From JAICNG01 sp035249985 (lineage in GTDB: Bacteria; Gemmatimonadota; Gemmatimonadetes; Gemmatimonadales; Gemmatimonadaceae): DNA of 64,000 nucleotides. The position numbers were made by a program, and so were the translations under genes. The notes under the pieces were generated by a model, which saw only the letters and a program-made list of their open reading frames with translations, did no database searches and was not told the DNA's origin. Below, piece by piece: positions 60,474-64,000 of this stretch. The DNA is taken from contig DATFFP010000051.1 of assembly GCA_035249985.1 (NCBI GenBank), positions 12,879 through 76,878 of the forward strand. Direction: 5' to 3'. Every line of letters begins with the position of its first letter. The first letter of the stretch is position 1.

Positions 60474-61430
60474 CTACTCGAACAGCGAGCTCACCGACTG
60501 GTCGAAGTGCGTGTACCGAATCGCCTTCGCCAGCAACTCCCCGACGGAGAGCACTTTCAGCTGCTTCAGCTGCCGCCGGTCCTCCGGAATCGCGACGGTG
60601 TCCGTCACCGCGATCTCGGCGATCGGGGCCTCACGCAACCGTTCGACAGCCGGCCCGGACAGCAGCGCGTGCGTCGCGCACACGTAGATGTCCTCGGCCC
60701 CCAGCCCCTTCAGCACCCGCGCCGCCTCGGTCACCGTCCCTGCCGTGTCGATCATGTCGTCCGGGATGAGGCAATCACGTCCCTCCACATCACCGACCAC
60801 GTTCAACACTTCCGCCACGTTCGGTGCCGGCCGCCGCTTGTCGATGATCGCGAACGTGCCGTTCAACCGCTTGGCAAACCCTCGCGCCATCTTCGCGGAT
60901 CCCACATCCGGCGCGACCACCGCGAGCTCTCTCAGCTGCTTCCTGCGATAGTGCGACACGAACACGGGAGCGGCGTAGAGATGATCGACGGGAATGTCGA
61001 AGAATCCCTGCAACTGATGCTGGTGAAAATCGATGCCCAGCACCCGATCCGCGCCCGCCGTCACGATCATGTTGGCCACGAGCTTGGCGCCGATCGCGAC
61101 GCGGGGCTGGTCCTTTCGGTCCTGCCGCGAATAGCCGTAATACGGCATCACGCACGTGATTCGCGCCGCCGACGCCCGGCGCGCCGCATCAATCAGGAGC
61201 AGGAGCTCCATCATGTTCTCGGCGGGCGGATTGGTCGGCTGAACGATGAACACATCGTGGCCGCGGACGTTCTCGTCGATGCGGACGAAGCACTCGCCGT
61301 CGGCGAACCGACTGACCGTGACCTTCGCCAGCTCGGTCCCGAGACACCGGCCTATCTCCTCGGCGAGCACCCGGTTGGCGGTTCCCGCGAGGAGCTTGAA
61401 CCCGCGGCGCGGGACTAGGAGCTCGTCCAT
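60474..61430 (-). CDS. prs: Ribose-phosphate pyrophosphokinase
   Basis: Enzyme of 318 residues that makes PRPP from ribose 5-phosphate and ATP. It has FADGECFVRIDENVRGHDVF, then VQPTNPPAENMMELLLLIDA, MPYYGYSRQDRKDQPRVAIG and the PRPP-binding DDMIDTAGTVTEAA. Full length. A sigma-70-like promoter is directly upstream. PRPP is also needed for NAD salvage and synthesis. Confidence 0.96.
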   Translation of the reverse strand: MDELLVPRRGFKLLAGTANRVLAEEIGRCLGTELAKVTVSRFADGECFVRIDENVRGHDVFIVQPTNPPAENMMELLLLIDAARRASAARITCVMPYYGYSRQDRKDQPRVAIGAKLVANMIVTAGADRVLGIDFHQHQLQGFFDIPVDHLYAAPVFVSHYRRKQLRELAVVAPDVGSAKMARGFAKRLNGTFAIIDKRRPAPNVAEVLNVVGDVEGRDCLIPDDMIDTAGTVTEAARVLKGLGAEDIYVCATHALLSGPAVERLREAPIAEIAVTDTVAIPEDRRQLKQLKVLSVGELLAKAIRYTHFDQSVSSLFE

Positions 61431-61445
61431 TGGCTACAGCCTTGG

Positions 61446-61474
61446 AGCATAAGCGGATAGAGGTCGTACGTCAA
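61446..61474 (-). promoter_or_regulatory. Candidate sigma-70 promoter of prs
   Basis: On the minus strand TTGACG (61474-61469) and TATGCT (61451-61446) are 17 bases apart, the ideal spacing; the -35 matches five of six positions and the -10 four. It is 16 bases from the ATG, so the leader would be very short. Confidence 0.55.
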
Positions 61475-61482
61475 CGAGAAGC

Positions 61483-61575
61483 CAAGGGGCGCTGGAGGCG
61501 CTGAAAGCGCTGAAGGCGCAGGAAACCGTGAACGCCTTCAGCGCTCTCAGCGCCTCCAGCGCCTCCAGCGCCTTT
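61483..61575. repeat. Nonamer inverted repeat, GGCGCTGAA type
   Basis: The left arm (61483-61520) repeats GGCGCTGGA, GGCGCTGAA and AGCGCTGAA. The right arm (61532-61575) repeats the complement, ending CCAGCGCCTTT. It starts ten bases from the tRNA-Gln 3' end and lies just before the prs promoter, so it may terminate the tRNA transcript. Confidence 0.83.
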
Positions 61576-61584
61576 GAAGTCCCA

Positions 61585-61655
61585 TTGCCCCCGGTGGATT
61601 CGAACCACCATTCTCGGATCCAAAGTCCGATGTCCTGCCATTGGACGAGGGGGCA
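61585..61655 (-). tRNA. trnQ: tRNA-Gln (anticodon UUG)
   Basis: The cloverleaf is clear: acceptor TGCCCCC with GGGGGCA, D arm GTCC/GGAC, anticodon stem TCGGA/TCCGA with loop CTTTGGA giving anticodon TTG, and T arm GGTGG/CCACC around TTCGAAT. CCA is not encoded. It lies 13 bases after the ispE stop and is probably cut from an ispE transcript. Confidence 0.96.
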
Positions 61656-61668
61656 GCAGCCTTCAAAG

Positions 61669-62568
61669 CTACTCGTTCAGGAGATGAGCGACAACACGCG
61701 CGGGCACGCGCGTCGCGGTCACGGAAGCATGGCACGCACGCTCGATGGCGGCGACATCGGGTTCGTCGGCGTAGAGCCCGAACACCGCAGAGCCCGAGCC
61801 CGACATCATCGCCAGCCGGGCGCCCGCGCGCCGCAGCTGCTCGCAATAGCGCTCGATCAGGGGGTACCGCGCGACCACGACTTCCTGAAGGTCGTTCGTC
61901 GCCATGGCCGCCAGCGCCGCCCAGTCGCGCGCTGCCATGCGGAGCGCATCGGAGTCGAGCGGGCCCGCGTCGCCGAGGCCGCGATCCGCATCGAGCCATG
62001 CATACGCGTCGGCCGTCGAGACCGAGAACGATGGCTGCACGAGCGCGAGCCACCGGGGAGGGAGCGGCTCGAGCGCCTCGACCACATCGCCCCGGCCGGT
62101 GCCGAGAGCGAGCGGCGAGCCGAGCGCGAGGAAGGGCACATCGGCCCCGAGCGACGCTCCGATTCGCGTGAGCCGGGCGATACCCACCGGGCTGGGTGAG
62201 AGAGATTCGAGAGCGCGCAGGACCGCGGCGGCGTCCGCGCTCCCGCCGCCGAGCCCCGCGCCCACGGGAATGCGCTTCTCGATGTCAATGGCGCATCCCG
62301 GCGGCCACTGCGTCTCACTCATGTAGGCGTGCGCGGCACGCAGGGCGAGATTCCGCTCCGGCGGCCCGACGGACTCGTCAGGCGCGCCCCCACGCCTAAC
62401 GGTCACGGTGACTCCGGTTCGGAGAACTCGCACGACCACGTCGTCGGCGAGCTCGATGCGCGCGAAGATGGTCGCCAGCTCGTGATATCCGTCCGGGCGG
62501 CGGGGGCCCACCCGAAGCGCGAGATTGACCTTGGCCTGCGCCACCACGCGCGCGGCCGGAACGCTCAC
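61669..62568 (-). CDS. ispE: 4-diphosphocytidyl-2-C-methyl-D-erythritol kinase
   Basis: GHMP kinase of 299 residues in the non-mevalonate isoprenoid pathway. The GTG at 62568 overlaps the flippase-like gene stop (GTGA); the open frame upstream lies over that gene. It opens VVAQAKVNLALRVGPRRPDG and has PVGAGLGGGSADAAAVL and the C-terminal MMSGSGSAVFGLY. The prs, tRNA-Gln and rplY-pth neighbours match the order of many bacteria. Confidence 0.95.
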   Translation of the reverse strand: MSVPAARVVAQAKVNLALRVGPRRPDGYHELATIFARIELADDVVVRVLRTGVTVTVRRGGAPDESVGPPERNLALRAAHAYMSETQWPPGCAIDIEKRIPVGAGLGGGSADAAAVLRALESLSPSPVGIARLTRIGASLGADVPFLALGSPLALGTGRGDVVEALEPLPPRWLALVQPSFSVSTADAYAWLDADRGLGDAGPLDSDALRMAARDWAALAAMATNDLQEVVVARYPLIERYCEQLRRAGARLAMMSGSGSAVFGLYADEPDVAAIERACHASVTATRVPARVVAHLLNE

Positions 62569-63578
62569 GCCGCGCGCTCCGTCGCCTTGCCCAGGTCGCG
62601 GAAGTGGAGTCCCAGCCTCACGAAGTAGTACGCGCCGATGACGGTGATGGGAATGAACGACAAGAGGTGATACCCGATCGCCCAGGTCACCGCCAGCGTC
62701 GGATCGATGCCGTAGAGGCCGAGGCCCTCGCGACCCAGCGCCTCGAACACACCGAAAAATCCCGGCGCAGACGGCACCGCGACGCCAATGGCGATGAGCC
62801 CTTGCAGCACGAGCATGGCGCTGAATGGCACCGCAATGCCGACCGCCTTGCACCCGATCCACCACGCCAGCGCGTTGACGACCCAATGCACGAGGGTCCA
62901 GAGAAGCACCGCCAGGAAGCGGCCCGGCGACCGCATGACGCTGAGGCCCGAGGCAAAGGCCATCAGTACATCCGTTCCCCGCTGCTCGAACCGCGGGGCC
63001 ACGCGGCGAGCGAACGCCTGATACAGCGTGACGATGCGACTCGGGAAAAACACGATGAGATAGACCGCGACCAGAAAGAGTCCGGCCGCGATCGCGCCCC
63101 AGGCCACCCAGTGCGATACGAGCTGTCCCGCGACACGCTCGCCTCGCGGAAAGGCCGGATCGAGCATGGCGAGCAGCATCAGCGAAAGGACGACGAATGC
63201 GTCGAACAACCGATCGACCGCCAGCGAAGCGAACGATGCCGAGAAAGGAATGCTCGGCCGCTCGCGCGTGAGCGCGAATGCGCGCGCCAGCTCACCGGCG
63301 CGCGCTGGCACGACGTTGTTCACCATCATGCCGATGGCGGTAGACCGCCACAGGGGCCCAAAGGGAATCTGGTCGTCGATCGGCGAGAGTATCGTCTTCC
63401 AGCGCCGCGCACGCAGCGGGAAAATCAGTGTTCCGACACCCGCCGCGAGCAGAAAGAGCGGAAGGCTCGATGCGCGCAGCGCCTGCGCGACATCTCCGAA
63501 ATCGACGCCGCGCAAGGTGAACGCGAGCAGGATGACGCTCAGCAGAATGCCGAGCGCGCTACGCCACCCGAATTTCAT
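62565..63578 (-). CDS. Flippase-like/lysylphosphatidylglycerol synthase TM region protein
   Basis: Integral membrane protein of 337 residues, about eight helices, in the UPF0104 family, the membrane part of MprF lacking the synthase domain. It has FGPLWRSTAIGMMVNNVVPA, RAGELARAFALTRERPSIPF and PSAPGFFGVFEALGREGLGL. Homologues flip lipids or glycosylated lipids. The stop overlaps ispE. Substrate unknown. Confidence 0.87.
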   Translation of the reverse strand: MKFGWRSALGILLSVILLAFTLRGVDFGDVAQALRASSLPLFLLAAGVGTLIFPLRARRWKTILSPIDDQIPFGPLWRSTAIGMMVNNVVPARAGELARAFALTRERPSIPFSASFASLAVDRLFDAFVVLSLMLLAMLDPAFPRGERVAGQLVSHWVAWGAIAAGLFLVAVYLIVFFPSRIVTLYQAFARRVAPRFEQRGTDVLMAFASGLSVMRSPGRFLAVLLWTLVHWVVNALAWWIGCKAVGIAVPFSAMLVLQGLIAIGVAVPSAPGFFGVFEALGREGLGLYGIDPTLAVTWAIGYHLLSFIPITVIGAYYFVRLGLHFRDLGKATERAA

Positions 63579-63598
63579 TGCCTATCAGTCTGCGCGAT

Positions 63599-64000
63599 TC
63601 ACTCGACGAGCGCGAGGTCGAGAAGATCGTACAGCTCGTCGATGACGTCCGGTGGCGGCGAGCCGCCGCGGTGGCGAAGCTCGTCGCGCAGCGTGCGGGC
63701 ACGCTCGACCGCGGCACGACCGCGATAGAGGAGCTCCTGAATCGGCACGATCTTCTCGTCAGGCAGCGGCGTCGGCTCGCGGAGCGGCTTGTCCTGCAAC
63801 CGCCCGAGTGATTCAATCCCCTGGTCGAGGAATTCCTTCAGCTCCCGACCGGTGGGCGTCATCGTGCGGGTTCGCGCTGGCGCCCCGGTCGCTGCGGCAC
63901 GGGGCGCCGGGCGCCCGAGCTCCTCGATCTCGCGCGCGAGATCCGAGGATTCCAGCCGTGGATCAGCGAGCAGCGAGGCGAGGCGATCGAGTGACTCCAG
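63599..64000 (-). CDS. Unrecognised protein, 5' end outside the window
   Basis: The frame is open from the right window edge to the stop at 63599, about 133 visible residues. Sequence is helical and charged (LDRLASLLADPRLESSDLAR, MTPTGRELKEFLDQGIESLG, PLPDEKIVPIQELLYRGRAA). An ATG at 63862 could be internal. No domain is recognisable; it lies 20 bases upstream of the flippase-like gene on the same strand. Confidence 0.6.
   Translation of the reverse strand: MESLDRLASLLADPRLESSDLAREIEELGRPAPRAAATGAPARTRTMTPTGRELKEFLDQGIESLGRLQDKPLREPTPLPDEKIVPIQELLYRGRAAVERARTLRDELRHRGGSPPPDVIDELYDLLDLALVE

Overview
The window is one continuous piece of a GC-rich, gene-dense bacterial chromosome. I read 61 protein genes and one tRNA gene (tRNA-Gln). 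Two genes are cut by the window edges: pnuC at the left, and an unrecognised gene at the right. The cell is a diderm: there is a TonB-dependent receptor, apolipoprotein N-acyltransferase (Lnt), LolA, several lipoproteins and large outer-membrane barrels. GTG starts, 4-base ATGA/GTGA gene overlaps, a short RpoD-type sigma factor without region 1.1, paired metallo-beta-lactamase and HD-GYP genes, and BIG2/LVIVD and FlgD-like secreted proteins together suggest Gemmatimonadota (Gemmatimonas/Gemmatirosa-like). That placement is inference, not a database result. I see no prophage, insertion sequence, CRISPR array or rRNA.

Layout. 1-3.9 kb: pnuC, a NadR-like kinase, a TonB receptor and a NUDIX hydrolase, which looks like a pyridine-nucleoside salvage unit. 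3.9-12.4 kb: housekeeping and accessory genes (comM, ogt, larE, thpR, an NtrC-type regulator, an aldehyde dehydrogenase). 12.6-24 kb: lepB, rpoD, an M1 peptidase, a BIG2/LVIVD secreted protein, a YajQ protein, rimO, hemL, a SpoIID lipoprotein and a small barrel protein. 24-30 kb: an oxidoreductase, lnt and hyuAB. 30-34 kb (minus strand): HD-GYP, MBL hydrolase and a Crp/Fnr regulator. 34-40 kb (plus strand): rpmE-prfA-prmC, ylbF-tmk, an S41 protease and a DUF2520 protein. 40-49 kb (minus strand): lolA, aroF, an RNase Z-like protein, a FlgD-like protein, smc and two SPOR proteins. 49-55 kb (minus strand): a giant protease/propeller/barrel protein, rsfS, and the rpsF-rpsR-DUF2232-rplI ribosomal cluster. 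55-64 kb (mostly minus strand): ychF, a lone plus-strand four-helix-bundle gene, hppA, pth, rplY, prs, tRNA-Gln, ispE and a flippase-like membrane protein.

The most unusual structure lies between the genes. Thirteen hairpin elements share one architecture: each arm is a direct tandem array of a 7- or 9-base word, and the second arm is the inverted copy of the first. Every one lies within about 10 bases of the 3' end of a gene, several times overlapping its stop codon, yet the words differ from element to element. A fourteenth, minimal copy has only one arm. Four elements share one word, CAGAATT, and one terminal sequence. In one of those four the arms enclose a complete gene for a four-helix-bundle protein of the 23S-rRNA-intervening-sequence/Avd-like type, which may be the protein that moves or maintains these hairpins. 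Separately, the octamer CGTTAGGC recurs 11 times on both strands in unrelated reading frames, like a genome-wide DNA signal.
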